A DNA stretch of 60,032 nt from Deltaproteobacteria bacterium. Lineage in GTDB: Bacteria; Desulfobacterota; Desulfobacteria; Desulfobacterales; JAHEIW01. A program made the position numbers and the translations under genes. Below the pieces are notes generated by a model. It saw nothing but the letters and a program-made list of their open reading frames with translations. It did not search any database and was not told where the DNA came from. This document shows, piece by piece, positions 8,304 to 17,616 of the stretch (position 1 is the stretch's first letter; the number at the start of each line of letters is the position of its first letter). Location: contig JAHEIW010000010.1 in the NCBI GenBank assembly GCA_024639185.1, positions 1 through 60,032 on the forward strand. The letters run 5' to 3'.

Positions 8304-9527
8304 TTAGTTGTCTGGGGTATAGTTCACCAACGCTGCCGTCTCCCCCATCAGCCGGTTCTGTTCAAATCGGCTCAGGTTAAAAGGTTTCAACATTTCGGGG
8401 CAATTCCCACTGGAAATGAATTGCGCCATATATTTACCGGTGGCAGCACAGGACTTGAAACCGAAATATCCCCAGCCACAATCCATGTAATAACCTTCGA
8501 TCAGGTTGTTGCCATCCATGATCGGCGCCATGTCCGGCGTCATGTCCGCCAGACCGCCCCAGTGACGCATAAACTTGACCCCTCGCAAACAGGGCAGCAT
8601 CTCCGAAAGGGCTTCGGCCTGATGCTTGATGTAATAAGCAGTAGTCTGGGTGGTGTAATTGGGCCAGGCGTCCATGTGGGCGCCGGTGGCAATTTCACCT
8701 TTTAAGGTCTGATTGGCATAAGCGTGATAGGTGCCGGATGAAACCACATGGTCTAAAATCGGCTTCAGCGGCTGGGTGACCATGGCCTGAATGGTCAGAA
8801 CACTGATCGGCAGCTTGATGCCCAGCATCTGATAGGACAGCGCCGCGGAATATCCCCCGGCGGCATTTAACACCCGTGGCGTTTTGATCCGGCCCTTGTC
8901 GGTTTCAACGGAAACGATTTTACCGTTTTCAACGCCGATGCCGGTCACTTCAGTTTGCTGGTGAAGATGAACGCCGTGTTTGGCAGCCCCTTTTGCCAGC
9001 CCCCACACGATGGCATCGTGGCGTAATATGCCGCCCGGCGGATGATACATGGCGCCGAAAATCGGATAGGTGATGTCCTTTGAGATATTCAGGGCCGGTA
9101 CCAGCTCCTTGCACTGTTTGGCATCGATCAGATGGCTTTCAACCCCGTGAAACTGGGCGGTGGCCACATTCATGCGGGCCGTATTCATGGCGGCTTCGCT
9201 GTGCATCAGGTTCAGATTGCCGCAGTTAAAAAACATCAAATTGTAATCGAGCTCTTTGGTGAGGATGGGCCATAGTTCGAGGGCTTCTTTGTACAGCGGA
9301 ACATTTTGCTGGGTCCGCTGGTTGGCGCGCACAATGGCTGTATTGCGCCCGGAGCCGCCAAAACCCAGAAAGCGCTTTTCAATGACAGCCACATTCTTGA
9401 TGCCGTGATCCCGGGCCAGAAAATAGGCAGCCGCCAGGCCATGAAGTCCACCACCGATGATAACCGCATCATAGCTTGACTTCAGCGCAGCCTGATCTCC
9501 CCACAAGCGTTTAGATTTGCGCAACAT
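8304..9527 (-). CDS. soxB: Sarcosine oxidase beta-subunit-like flavoprotein
   Basis: A 407-residue SoxB, the catalytic subunit that oxidises the N-methyl group of sarcosine. The FAD fold motif is DAVIIGGGLHGLAAAYFLAR at about residues 20-39. FGGSGRNTAIVRANQRTQQN matches the second flavin contact, and CGWGYFGFKSCAATGKYMAQ closes the FAD site. The ATG at 9527 has a GAGG site 9 bases upstream. It is the first gene of the soxB-D-A-G set. The immediate 3' flank carries the TTGCATGAAAAT(A/G)GATGAGA motif also seen after two other genes here. Confidence 0.9.
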   Translation of the reverse strand: MLRKSKRLWGDQAALKSSYDAVIIGGGLHGLAAAYFLARDHGIKNVAVIEKRFLGFGGSGRNTAIVRANQRTQQNVPLYKEALELWPILTKELDYNLMFFNCGNLNLMHSEAAMNTARMNVATAQFHGVESHLIDAKQCKELVPALNISKDITYPIFGAMYHPPGGILRHDAIVWGLAKGAAKHGVHLHQQTEVTGIGVENGKIVSVETDKGRIKTPRVLNAAGGYSAALSYQMLGIKLPISVLTIQAMVTQPLKPILDHVVSSGTYHAYANQTLKGEIATGAHMDAWPNYTTQTTAYYIKHQAEALSEMLPCLRGVKFMRHWGGLADMTPDMAPIMDGNNLIEGYYMDCGWGYFGFKSCAATGKYMAQFISSGNCPEMLKPFNLSRFEQNRLMGETAALVNYTPDN

Positions 9528-9655
9528 AGCAGTTGAGTCCTCATTTTAAATTTGATGAGATAATAGTTGTCCAATAATAGTTTCCGAAGGTATGACAATG
9601 AAACAAAAAATGTCAAGTAAAAAAATCATATCAAAACACATTTTTTTAAAAAACC

Positions 9656-9684
9656 TTGACAAAGGCTATGATATACTTGATATT
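9656..9684 (+). promoter_or_regulatory. Possible sigma-70 promoter for the RpiR regulator
   Basis: A perfect TTGACA (9656-9661) is separated by 17 bases from GATATT (9679-9684, four of six matches to the -10 consensus). The region is AT-rich and divergent between soxB and the RpiR gene. No sigma-54 type site was seen for soxB. Confidence 0.4.
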
Positions 9685-9821
9685 ACATGATATTTAAATA
9701 TTTTTGCTTTATAATACCTAAAATTTAAATCACTAATTATGAAATTTTTCTTTCATTTTAAATATTTGTTTCATTTATGACCAAATATCACGGCATCCCT
9801 CAAGAAAACAGGACCAACGAA

Positions 9822-10709
9822 ATGATGGACCAAAACAATCGTCTGACCATGAAGGGTCTGGCTGCCCAGCACCCCTCATTGACCCCCAAAGCCCGCATTC
9901 TGGGTGAATATATAGTCAATCATCCGCGCAAGGCAGTGTTTATGACCACCAAAGAATTGGCTAACACCTGCCAGGTCAGCGAAGCCACCGTCGTTCGTTT
10001 TGTCAGCCAACTGGGCTATGAGGGGTACGGTGCCTTTCAGCAGGCGCTGCGGGATTTTGTCGACCGAGAATTGACCATGCTCGAACGCACGGATCTGGCA
10101 ACGACATCGGGTGAAGGTATGGAGCGCCTGCGGCGGGTGGTGTCTGAAGAAATGGACAATCTCAAACTATTTTTCGAAAGCGTTGATTTGAGCACGCTGC
10201 AAAAAGCGATCGATTATTTGAGCAAAAGCCCGGCGGTGTATATCATCGGCTCACGGGTTTCCTATACCTTTGCCTACTACCTGGGCTGGTCGCTGACCAA
10301 GGTCAGATCCGGGGTCCACATTTTAAAGGGTAGTGACAGCACTGCAATAGACTGGCTGACCATATCCGAACCCGACAGCCTGGTGGTCATTATAGCCACC
10401 TCCCGCTATCCCAATGAGCTGATCCGGTTGGGCCGAACAGCACGCCATCTGGACCGGAAATTGTTGGTGATCACCGACAGCTCCCTTTGCCCGCTGACCC
10501 AATTTGCCCATCTCAGCCTTGTGGCGCCCGCTAAAAACATCCCTTTTATCGGTAGCCCGACAACCATTGCCTGCATCATCAACTATCTGGTTCTAGAATT
10601 GGCCGGTCGCGACGGCGACCGACTCAAAGATCATCAGGGAAAGCTGGAACAAGCTTACCGCGAAAATGACGTTCTGTTCAACTTGCGCAGAGAAGAAATC
10701 TTGCCATGA
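9822..10709 (+). CDS. RpiR/MurR-family transcriptional regulator (HTH + SIS)
   Basis: A regulator with an N-terminal RpiR helix-turn-helix (MTTKELANTCQVSEATVVRF, followed by VSQLGYEGY) and a C-terminal SIS domain (VYIIGSRVSYTFAYYLGWSL, then VVIIATSRYPNE) that usually binds a phosphosugar or another small ligand. The frame is open from an ATG at 9777. The ATG at 9822 has an AGGA site 8 bases upstream and gives the usual short lead into the HTH, so I prefer it. It is divergent from soxB and overlaps the downstream sigma-54 activator by 4 bases, so the two regulators are made together. The SIS ligand here may not be a sugar; the neighbourhood points to amines. Confidence 0.87.
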   Translation: MMDQNNRLTMKGLAAQHPSLTPKARILGEYIVNHPRKAVFMTTKELANTCQVSEATVVRFVSQLGYEGYGAFQQALRDFVDRELTMLERTDLATTSGEGMERLRRVVSEEMDNLKLFFESVDLSTLQKAIDYLSKSPAVYIIGSRVSYTFAYYLGWSLTKVRSGVHILKGSDSTAIDWLTISEPDSLVVIIATSRYPNELIRLGRTARHLDRKLLVITDSSLCPLTQFAHLSLVAPAKNIPFIGSPTTIACIINYLVLELAGRDGDRLKDHQGKLEQAYRENDVLFNLRREEILP

Positions 10710-12208
10710 CGGATCGTGCTGAAAAAAATACCTCGGCTCAGCAGCTGCATCTGGACGATGTCGACTATTTGAAGGTTTTTTCAGATTTCGATGAGGGCGT
10801 CATCATGGCCGATACCGACGGTGTGATTGTTTACTACAATGATGCCATGGCCAAAATCGACGATCTGGATCCGCGCTACCCGGTGGGCAAAAAAATCACT
10901 GAAGTTTATGATTTAACCGAGGATACCAGTGTGATCATGGAGTGCCTCAAGGCCGGGCGCCCGGTCGTTAATCGTCATTTCTTCTACCGCACTCGCAGGG
11001 GAAAAGTGGCCAACACCATTCATCGCGCCTATCCACTCTTTACAGAAGGGCACCTGACCGGTGCAATCTGCCTGGTAAAAGACTATAACGTCCTGGAAGA
11101 GACCATATCCTCGGTGGCCATTCCCGAAAAAGAATCCGATCTCAAAAACGGCACCAACTATACCTTTGCCGACATCATTGGTGAAAACCCTACTTTTCTG
11201 AGAACGGTCAATACCGCTGTGATGGCGGCCAACTCCCCATCGCCGGTCATGCTGTATGGCGAAACCGGCACCGGCAAAGAGCTGCTGGCCCAATCCATCC
11301 ATAACCACAGCGCCCGCAACGAGCGACGGTATATACCGGTTAATTGTGCAGCCATTCCGGAAAACCTGCTGGAAGGTATCCTGTTCGGCACGTCCAAAGG
11401 CGCTTTTACCGGTGCCATGAACAAACCGGGACTTTTTGAACGTGCCAGCGGCGGCACCCTTTTTCTGGATGAAGTCAATGCCATGTCCATTAACCTGCAG
11501 GCCAAAATTCTCAGAGTTCTGCAGGAAAAAAGAGTTCGCCGCGTGGGCGCCTTGAAAGAAATCGACATTGATCTAAAAATTGTCAGCTCGGTCAATCAGG
11601 AGCCCCACCGCGCCATTGAAGCCGGAACCTTGCGACCGGACCTGTTTTACCGGTTGGGCGTGGTCTTTATTGCCATTCCGCCTCTGCGCGACAAACGTGA
11701 TGATATCGAAAAGCTGACTCGGCATTTTTTGGATAAACACAGCCGCGCGTTAGGCAAAGGCATTCCCCGCATATCGCCGGAAGTGCAGGCCCTTTTCGAT
11801 CGTTACCCCTGGCCCGGTAATGTGCGTGAGCTGGAGCACGTCATTGAAAGCGCGATGAACATGGTCCAACCCAATGAAGTGATCTCCTATAGTCATCTCC
11901 AAGGACATTTCAGCGCTCAATTTGCAAATTGGCCCTCCGAAGTGCATGCACCTACAATCCCGCCAACAGAACCTTCCGGGCCCCCAACCGTATTTTCCGA
12001 AAGGATCCCTGCCCAACAGCCCGCCTCCGGCGTTGCTTCAAAAAGCCTCGCGGAGATCCGGACGAAAGGCGAAAAAACCGCGATTATCAATGCCCTGGTC
12101 AACGCCAACGGCAATGTTTCCAAGGCGGCCGGCAGTATTGGCATTTCCAGACAGTTGCTGCATTATAAAATGAAAAAATACCATCTGAATCGAACTGATT
12201 TCTGTTAG
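10706..12208 (+). CDS. PAS-containing sigma-54-dependent activator (NtrC-type)
   Basis: A 500-residue enhancer-binding protein. A PAS domain lies at about residues 20-130 (DFDEGVIMADTDGVIVYYND). It is followed by the AAA+ domain with Walker A GETGTGKE (about 185), the sigma-54 contact loop GAFTGA (about 232) and Walker B TLFLDEVNAM (about 252). A C-terminal Fis-type HTH is at 465-495 (NGNVSKAAGSIGISRQLLHY). It hydrolyses ATP to open sigma-54 promoters. Two good -24/-12 sites lie just downstream (12253 and 14201), which makes MttB-A and the dimethylglycine dehydrogenase operon likely targets. It starts within the RpiR stop codon and ends in TAG. Confidence 0.93.
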   Translation: MTDRAEKNTSAQQLHLDDVDYLKVFSDFDEGVIMADTDGVIVYYNDAMAKIDDLDPRYPVGKKITEVYDLTEDTSVIMECLKAGRPVVNRHFFYRTRRGKVANTIHRAYPLFTEGHLTGAICLVKDYNVLEETISSVAIPEKESDLKNGTNYTFADIIGENPTFLRTVNTAVMAANSPSPVMLYGETGTGKELLAQSIHNHSARNERRYIPVNCAAIPENLLEGILFGTSKGAFTGAMNKPGLFERASGGTLFLDEVNAMSINLQAKILRVLQEKRVRRVGALKEIDIDLKIVSSVNQEPHRAIEAGTLRPDLFYRLGVVFIAIPPLRDKRDDIEKLTRHFLDKHSRALGKGIPRISPEVQALFDRYPWPGNVRELEHVIESAMNMVQPNEVISYSHLQGHFSAQFANWPSEVHAPTIPPTEPSGPPTVFSERIPAQQPASGVASKSLAEIRTKGEKTAIINALVNANGNVSKAAGSIGISRQLLHYKMKKYHLNRTDFC

Positions 12209-12252
12209 CCGGGTGGTCTCGGCTTGCGTTGCGATGGGGCCATGTTTCAGAT

Positions 12253-12267
12253 TGGTACGGTATTTGC
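12253..12267 (+). promoter_or_regulatory. Sigma-54 (-24/-12) promoter upstream of MttB-A
   Basis: TGGTACGGTATTTGC matches the consensus TGGCACN5TTGC at every fixed base except one (T for C), with the required 10 bases between the GG and GC pairs. It lies 242 bases before the MttB-A start, leaving a leader of about 230 bases. The sigma-54 activator gene ends just 44 bases upstream. The surrounding 300-base gap holds no other recognisable feature. Confidence 0.7.
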
Positions 12268-12509
12268 TGCCATAAGGGGTGAAGATAATCCACTGCGGGT
12301 GTTATTCAGATTAAAGCCCGCCTGCCTCGAGGGGGGGGTGCGTTCCAGCGCGTTCTTCTTTTATTAGATTTCCCGTTTGATGTTTCGTCAGTTGCGCTAC
12401 CGACGCTATCGCCAGACCTGCATTTCAGCGCCTTGATGAACCGTCATCGAACCGCCTTGAGAGGTTCAACCCGGATGGATGAATCAGCCCACATATAGGA
12501 GGAAAGACC

Positions 12510-13931
12510 ATGTATGATCGCATGCCGACCTTAACCCAGGAGCAAATGACGAAAATCCATGATGCTGCCATCAATATCCTTTCCAGTGTCGGGGTGGCTT
12601 TTAACGAAACGGAATCCTTAGATATCTTTGCCAAAAACAATTTCAAAGTCGATGGAAAAACCGTCTTATTTTCAGAAAATGATGTGGCCCGGGCACTGGA
12701 ATCGGCACCGCAGCGCTTTAGCGTTACGGCCCGCAATCCGGCCAAAAACATCACGGTGGGAGACGCTGATTTTGCGTTCGCACCCGGCTACGGAGCGCCG
12801 TTTATCATCACCGCCGACGGCCAGAAACGAAATGCCATCATGGAGGACTATGACAATTTCTGCAAACTGGTACAGATGTCCAAGTACATCGATATGAACG
12901 GGTTCATGATGGTGGAACCGTCTGATATTCCCTCGGAGACGGCTCATCTGGATATGCTTTTATCCAGCATTGTTTTGTGTGACAAACCGTTTATGGGCAG
13001 CCCGGTCTCCAAGGAAGGCGCCCGGGATGCCATCGAGATGGCGGGTTTGGTGTGGGGCGGCAAAGATCAGATCAAGGACACGCCGGTAATGGTTTCTCTG
13101 ATCAACTCTTTATCTCCGTTGCAATTTTCAGAAGAAATGGCCGGCTCGCTCATCGAACTGGCCCGCTACGGACAGCCATGCATTCTGGCGTCACTGGCCA
13201 TGGCCGGGGCTTCCGGCCCAGTTGAGCTGGCGGGTATTCTGGCCATGCAAAATGCCGAGGTCCTGGCCGGTTTGACATTGGCTCAGCTGGTCAGACCGGG
13301 CACCCCCATCATCTATGGCTCCACCTCGTCACCCATGGATATGCGCACGGGCGGCCTGTCTATAGGCGCTCCGGAACTGTCGATGCTGGTGTCATGCACC
13401 GCGCAGATGGCACGTTTTTACAACTTGCCCAGTCGCAGCGGCGGAGGGCTGACCGATGCCAACTTTCCGGATGCCCAGGCCGGCATTCAATCTGCAATGG
13501 CCCTGATCACCGCCGCGCGCAACGGGATTAATTTCGTCCTGCACGCCTGCGGAATTTTAAGCGCCTATGTCGCCATGAGCTATGAGAAATTTATCATCGA
13601 TGAAGAGCTGTGCGGAACGGTAAAAAAACTCATCAAATCCATTGACATCAATGAGGCATCCATTGACCTGGAAACCATTAAAGAAGTCGGCATCGGCGGT
13701 AACTATTTGACCCAGCCTAAAACCTTTGAACTTTGCCGCACGGCCTTTTTTCTGCCCGAATTGCTGACCGTGCAGGATTATGACAGCTGGCAGGGCGCCG
13801 GCGGCAAACGCGCCGATGAGCGCGCCTCGGATGTGTTGCATAAACGCTTGGCCAATTATGAGAAACCGGACATTGATTCGGCCATCGAGTCAGAATTATC
13901 CGAGTATGTGACCCGCCGCAAAGCCGGCTAG
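12510..13931 (+). CDS. MttB-superfamily corrinoid methyltransferase (MttB-A, non-pyrrolysine)
   Basis: A 473-residue member of the trimethylamine methyltransferase family (TIM-barrel). Such proteins move a methyl group from a quaternary or tertiary amine to a cognate Co(I) corrinoid protein. Family landmarks are the N-terminal IHDAAINILSSVGVAF, the region IIYGSTSSPMDMRTG and the segment GGGLTDANFPDAQAG. The last contains the site occupied by pyrrolysine in true MttB; here it is Leu and the frame is unbroken. It therefore belongs to the non-Pyl branch, which includes glycine betaine, proline betaine and carnitine demethylases. Ribosome site AGGAGG precedes the ATG. A sigma-54 promoter lies upstream. 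It ends in TAG. Confidence 0.92.
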   Translation: MYDRMPTLTQEQMTKIHDAAINILSSVGVAFNETESLDIFAKNNFKVDGKTVLFSENDVARALESAPQRFSVTARNPAKNITVGDADFAFAPGYGAPFIITADGQKRNAIMEDYDNFCKLVQMSKYIDMNGFMMVEPSDIPSETAHLDMLLSSIVLCDKPFMGSPVSKEGARDAIEMAGLVWGGKDQIKDTPVMVSLINSLSPLQFSEEMAGSLIELARYGQPCILASLAMAGASGPVELAGILAMQNAEVLAGLTLAQLVRPGTPIIYGSTSSPMDMRTGGLSIGAPELSMLVSCTAQMARFYNLPSRSGGGLTDANFPDAQAGIQSAMALITAARNGINFVLHACGILSAYVAMSYEKFIIDEELCGTVKKLIKSIDINEASIDLETIKEVGIGGNYLTQPKTFELCRTAFFLPELLTVQDYDSWQGAGGKRADERASDVLHKRLANYEKPDIDSAIESELSEYVTRRKAG

Positions 13932-13965
13932 CAGCAATCAATTGAGACCATAAAAAAGACAATTA

Positions 13966-14004
13966 TTTTTACAAATTGACAAATTATTTTACTATTTGTA
14001 AAAA
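13966..14004. promoter_or_regulatory. Inverted repeat TTTTTACAAAT-N17-ATTTGTAAAAA
   Basis: An 11-base perfect inverted repeat with a 17-base spacer in the AT-rich 361-base gap between MttB-A and the dimethylglycine dehydrogenase-like gene. It could be a regulator binding site or a weak AT-rich transcription stop for MttB-A. The stem has only one G:C pair, so a binding site is more likely. The rest of the gap, apart from the -24/-12 site at 14201, shows no gene. Confidence 0.4.
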
Positions 14005-14200
14005 AATTTTAACACAAAGGCAATCGCCTCTTAATTTGCTTAAGCGCTTTACATTCAGGCGCCGAATGCCGGCAAAACCAACCGGGCTGATATTTAGTAT
14101 GCTGATATTATTATATAAAATTATGCTTGCTAAACAGGGTTATACATGCTTTAAAAATCATCGGTTGACGATTTAAATACTAAATATAATTCATTTTTTT

Positions 14201-14215
14201 TGGTATGTTTGTTGC
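14201..14215 (+). promoter_or_regulatory. Sigma-54 (-24/-12) promoter upstream of the dehydrogenase-ETF operon
   Basis: TGGTATGTTTGTTGC fits TGGYAYN5TTGC, with GG and GC correctly spaced by 10 bases. It lies 78 bases before the start of the 805-residue flavoprotein gene, a normal distance. With the site at 12253 it suggests that the sigma-54 activator at 10706-12208 controls both MttB-A and the operon 14293-20732. Confidence 0.72.
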
Positions 14216-14292
14216 TCTAATAACTCGCTGGGGGGTCTTTATACCTACTATACCTACCGGGAAGAACATATACACCAAAGGAGAAAAATCCC

Positions 14293-16710
14293 ATGAAAAC
14301 ACAGGCGAGAGTTGTTGTGATCGGTGGCGGTGCCATCGGCACCAGCGTTCTGTATCATCTGGCCAAATATGGCTGGCAGGATGTGGTGCTGGTGGAAAAG
14401 CATGAATTGACTTCCGGCTCGACCTGGTTGGCAGCCGGTAACTGCTCTTTCTTTCATTCCAGTTATTATTGCACCCGGGTTAACATGAAAAGCATCGAGC
14501 TGTATCAAAAGCTTGAAGAAGAAACCGGGCAAACCACCGGCTGGCACACCACCGGATCCATTCGCACCGCAGATAACCCGGACCGCATGGATGAATTGGG
14601 CTATTATTACAGCATGAACCGCTGCCTGGGGTTGGACGTGCAGAAAGTCAGCCCGCAGGAAATTGCCAAACTGCATCCGATGATGCAGGTGGAAGGCCTG
14701 TTGGGGGGGCTTTATTGGCCCGACGATGGCGACGTTGATCCCAGCGGCATCTGCCAGGCAATGGCCATCAGCGCCAAAAAGAAAGGAGCTGAAATCTTCA
14801 CCCATACTCAGGTGACCGGTATCAGCCAAAAGCCCAACGACGAGTGGGTTGTCCACACGGACAAGGGGGATATCACCTGTGAGGTCGTGGTCAATGCCGG
14901 GGGCCTATGGGCACCGGAAGTGTCGGCCATGGCGGGTGTCGAGATCCCCTCGATTGCCATCGAGCATACCCATATCCTTTTTGAGGCTATTGGAGCCGTC
15001 GAAGACCGGAAGCAGATGCTGCCGCTGGTGCGCGATCCGGACCGCTCGATTTATGTGCGTCAGGAAATGGACAGCCTGATCCTCGGTATGTATGAAAAAG
15101 TCGGTAAGCAGTGGTTTCCGGAAGGCGTTCCCTGGGATTATGCTCAAACCGAGCTGCCCGAGGATGTCGACAATGTCGCCGAAAACGTTGAGCATGGTAT
15201 CTTCCGCTTTCCGATTTTAGGGGAAACCGGCTTTAAGCACGTTACCGTCGGCCCCATCACTTATACCCCCAATGGCGACCCGTTGGTAGGGCCCGCATAT
15301 CCGTTGAAAAACTTTTTCCAGGCCTGTGGTTACAGCTTCGGCATCACGCAGGCCGGCGGTATCGGCCACTACCTGGCCGGCTGGATCATGGAAGGCGAGC
15401 CCGAGATTGACATGTGGCACGTCGACAGCCGCCGCTTCGGTTCTTACGCCAACTGGGCCTATAACCATGAAAAAATCGCCGATACCTATCCACGCCTCTA
15501 CAGCACCTTCTTCCCGAACGAATGGCGCGATGCCGCCCGACCCAACCGCACCAGCCCCATTTACGAATATCAGAAAGACGCCGGCGCGGTTTTTGGTGAC
15601 TATTACGGCTGGGAGTGCCCCAATTATTTTACCAGCGATGAAACCGACCGCTACGAAACGCCCAGCTGGCGCCGATCCAATGCCTTCAAGCATGTGGCTG
15701 AGGAGTGCCAGCATGTGATGAATCAGGTGGGCCTGCTGGATCTGACCCGCTTTGCCAAAACCAAGATCAGCGGGCCCGGCGCCGAAGCTTGGCTCAACCG
15801 CTTGACTTGCCAGCGGGTGCCCACCAAAGATGGCCGCATCGCACTGGCCCCCGTGCTGGACAAAAACGGCGCTTTTAAGACCGATATGACCATCACCCGG
15901 ATCAAAGAGGGCGAGTATTTCTGTGTGACCGCCAGCTTGGGCAAACGCCACGACCAGCACTGGATGATATTAAATCTGCCTGAAGACGGTTCGGTCCTGA
16001 TGGAAGACCTGACCTACAAGCTGGGCTGTTTTGTTGTCGCCGGCCCTGAAAGCCGTAATCTCCTGACAAAGGTTGCCCACGGCGACATCTCCAACGAAGC
16101 CATGCCCTTTGTCACCAGCAAAGAAATTTACGTGGGTCGGGTTAAGTGCCGCGTGAATCGCATGAACTATGTCGGCGAGCTGGGGTATGAAATTTTTCAT
16201 CCCATCGAAAGCCAGATCGGGCTGTTTAAGATCTTGATGGAAGCCGGTGCCGAATTTGAACTTAAAATGTTTGGCATGCATGCCATGGACGCCATGCGTT
16301 TGGAAAAAGGCTATATGGCCTGGAAATCCGAAATGAATGTCCATCACTCGCCGTTGGAGACCAACCTGGCCTGGGCGGTTAAATGGGACAAGGATTTTAT
16401 TGGCAAAGCGGCGCTGGAAAAAATCAGGGCCGAAGGCGTCAAGCAACAGCTGGTCTGCATGGTGGTGGATGCCGAAGATTCCGATCCATGGGGCTACAAT
16501 CCCATTTTTAGCGGTGAGGAGCAGGTCGGCATGACCTCATCCGGCGGCTATGGTCACCGGGTGAGAAAAAGCATTGCTTTCGGTTATGTCCCACCCGATT
16601 TAACCGATCCCGGCACCCAGCTGACGGTTGAAATATTGGGTGATCAGCGGCCGGCCGAAGTTGTGGCCATGCCGTTGTATGATCCTGCCAACGAGAAGAT
16701 AAAGGCTTAA
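14293..16710 (+). CDS. Dimethylglycine/sarcosine dehydrogenase-like flavoprotein (FAD + GcvT)
   Basis: An 805-residue two-part enzyme. Residues 1-400 form a DAO-type FAD domain (VVVIGGGAIGTSVLYHLAKY). Residues 420-800 form FAO_M and GcvT/GcvT-C domains (MNYVGELGYEIFHPIESQ, AMDAMRLEKGYMAW) that in DMGDH/SARDH hand the oxidised methyl carbon to tetrahydrofolate. The motif that in mammalian DMGDH carries the covalent-FAD histidine (GSTWHAAGL) reads GSTWLAAGN, so flavin is probably not covalently bound. It is followed directly by etfB, etfA and a membrane Fe-S oxidoreductase, a complete route from N-methyl oxidation to quinone. A GGAGAAAAA site precedes the ATG. Confidence 0.88.
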   Translation: MKTQARVVVIGGGAIGTSVLYHLAKYGWQDVVLVEKHELTSGSTWLAAGNCSFFHSSYYCTRVNMKSIELYQKLEEETGQTTGWHTTGSIRTADNPDRMDELGYYYSMNRCLGLDVQKVSPQEIAKLHPMMQVEGLLGGLYWPDDGDVDPSGICQAMAISAKKKGAEIFTHTQVTGISQKPNDEWVVHTDKGDITCEVVVNAGGLWAPEVSAMAGVEIPSIAIEHTHILFEAIGAVEDRKQMLPLVRDPDRSIYVRQEMDSLILGMYEKVGKQWFPEGVPWDYAQTELPEDVDNVAENVEHGIFRFPILGETGFKHVTVGPITYTPNGDPLVGPAYPLKNFFQACGYSFGITQAGGIGHYLAGWIMEGEPEIDMWHVDSRRFGSYANWAYNHEKIADTYPRLYSTFFPNEWRDAARPNRTSPIYEYQKDAGAVFGDYYGWECPNYFTSDETDRYETPSWRRSNAFKHVAEECQHVMNQVGLLDLTRFAKTKISGPGAEAWLNRLTCQRVPTKDGRIALAPVLDKNGAFKTDMTITRIKEGEYFCVTASLGKRHDQHWMILNLPEDGSVLMEDLTYKLGCFVVAGPESRNLLTKVAHGDISNEAMPFVTSKEIYVGRVKCRVNRMNYVGELGYEIFHPIESQIGLFKILMEAGAEFELKMFGMHAMDAMRLEKGYMAWKSEMNVHHSPLETNLAWAVKWDKDFIGKAALEKIRAEGVKQQLVCMVVDAEDSDPWGYNPIFSGEEQVGMTSSGGYGHRVRKSIAFGYVPPDLTDPGTQLTVEILGDQRPAEVVAMPLYDPANEKIKA

Positions 16711-16748
16711 TCCGTTATTTTTTACTGCAATAACAAAAGGATGAGATG

Positions 16749-17522
16749 ATGCAGATCTATGTGTGTGTCAAACATGTTCCGGATACTGCGGCGACCATTA
16801 CCGTCGTCGGTGAGGCTGGCTATAACGATACGGCCTGCAAGTTCATTATCAACCCGTATGATGAATATGCCGTGGAGGAGGCTGTGCAACGGGTCGAAAA
16901 AGCCGGCAGCGGTGAAGTGGTTGTGGTCACCGTGGGCCCTGAAGCGGCGGTTTCAACCATGCGGGCTGCTATGGCCATGGGAGCGCATCGGGGTATCCAC
17001 GTTAAGGTCGAGGGCCAGTTTCTGGACAGCACGCTGACCAGTCTGGCACTCAAAGCCGCCATTGAACAGGATGGAACGCCGAATATCATTTTTACCGGTC
17101 GAAACGCTGTGGACACCGAAGGTTTTCAAACCCAGTATCGCCTGGCCGCGGCCATGAACCTGCCAGTGGTCAGCGAGGTCGTCAATCTTGAGATCAATGA
17201 TGGCCAGGCCATCGTGCAACGCGAAGTCGGCGGTGGAACCCGGGAAACACTGGAGATGAAGCTGCCCTGTATCATCGGTGCCACCAAAGGTCTTAACGAA
17301 CCGCGGTATCCGAAATTTCCGGATATCATGAAAGCCAAAAAAAAGGAGCTCAAAGAAATTGATTTCGATCAGCTGGGGTTGGACACCTCCGTTGACCAAA
17401 CCGAGCTGCTGAAGCTCGAAGCGGTGCCGGAAAGATCCAGCGCTCAGATCATGCAGGGCTCGGTCCGCGAGCAGGTGAACGAACTGGTTCGCATTCTCAC
17501 AGAAAAGGATAAGGTCCTGTGA
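16749..17522 (+). CDS. etfB: Electron transfer flavoprotein beta subunit (copy 2)
   Basis: EtfB opening MQIYVCVKHVPDTAATI, with INPYDEYAVEEAVQRV, the VVVTVGPEAAVSTMRAA segment and the partner-recognition region FTGRNAVDTEGFQTQYR. Two consecutive ATGs (16746, 16749) follow an AAGG site; the second has better spacing. It lies 38 bases after the dimethylglycine dehydrogenase-like gene and pairs with the etfA at 17617. It is clearly diverged from the copy at 1242-2009, so this is not a recent duplication. Confidence 0.94.
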   Translation: MQIYVCVKHVPDTAATITVVGEAGYNDTACKFIINPYDEYAVEEAVQRVEKAGSGEVVVVTVGPEAAVSTMRAAMAMGAHRGIHVKVEGQFLDSTLTSLALKAAIEQDGTPNIIFTGRNAVDTEGFQTQYRLAAAMNLPVVSEVVNLEINDGQAIVQREVGGGTRETLEMKLPCIIGATKGLNEPRYPKFPDIMKAKKKELKEIDFDQLGLDTSVDQTELLKLEAVPERSSAQIMQGSVREQVNELVRILTEKDKVL

Positions 17523-17616
17523 ATCAGGCGGATTGATTTCTTTTTTGCGACACGGTTCATTGTGTACAGGCAGTATGCTTAACCCGATGAATAGGTAAGG
17601 ATAGGAGACAATTCAG

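Noticed and set aside
13976-14176. 66-residue frame between MttB-A and the DMGDH-like gene
   Set aside because: It has low-complexity AT-rich composition, no ribosome site and overlaps an inverted repeat.
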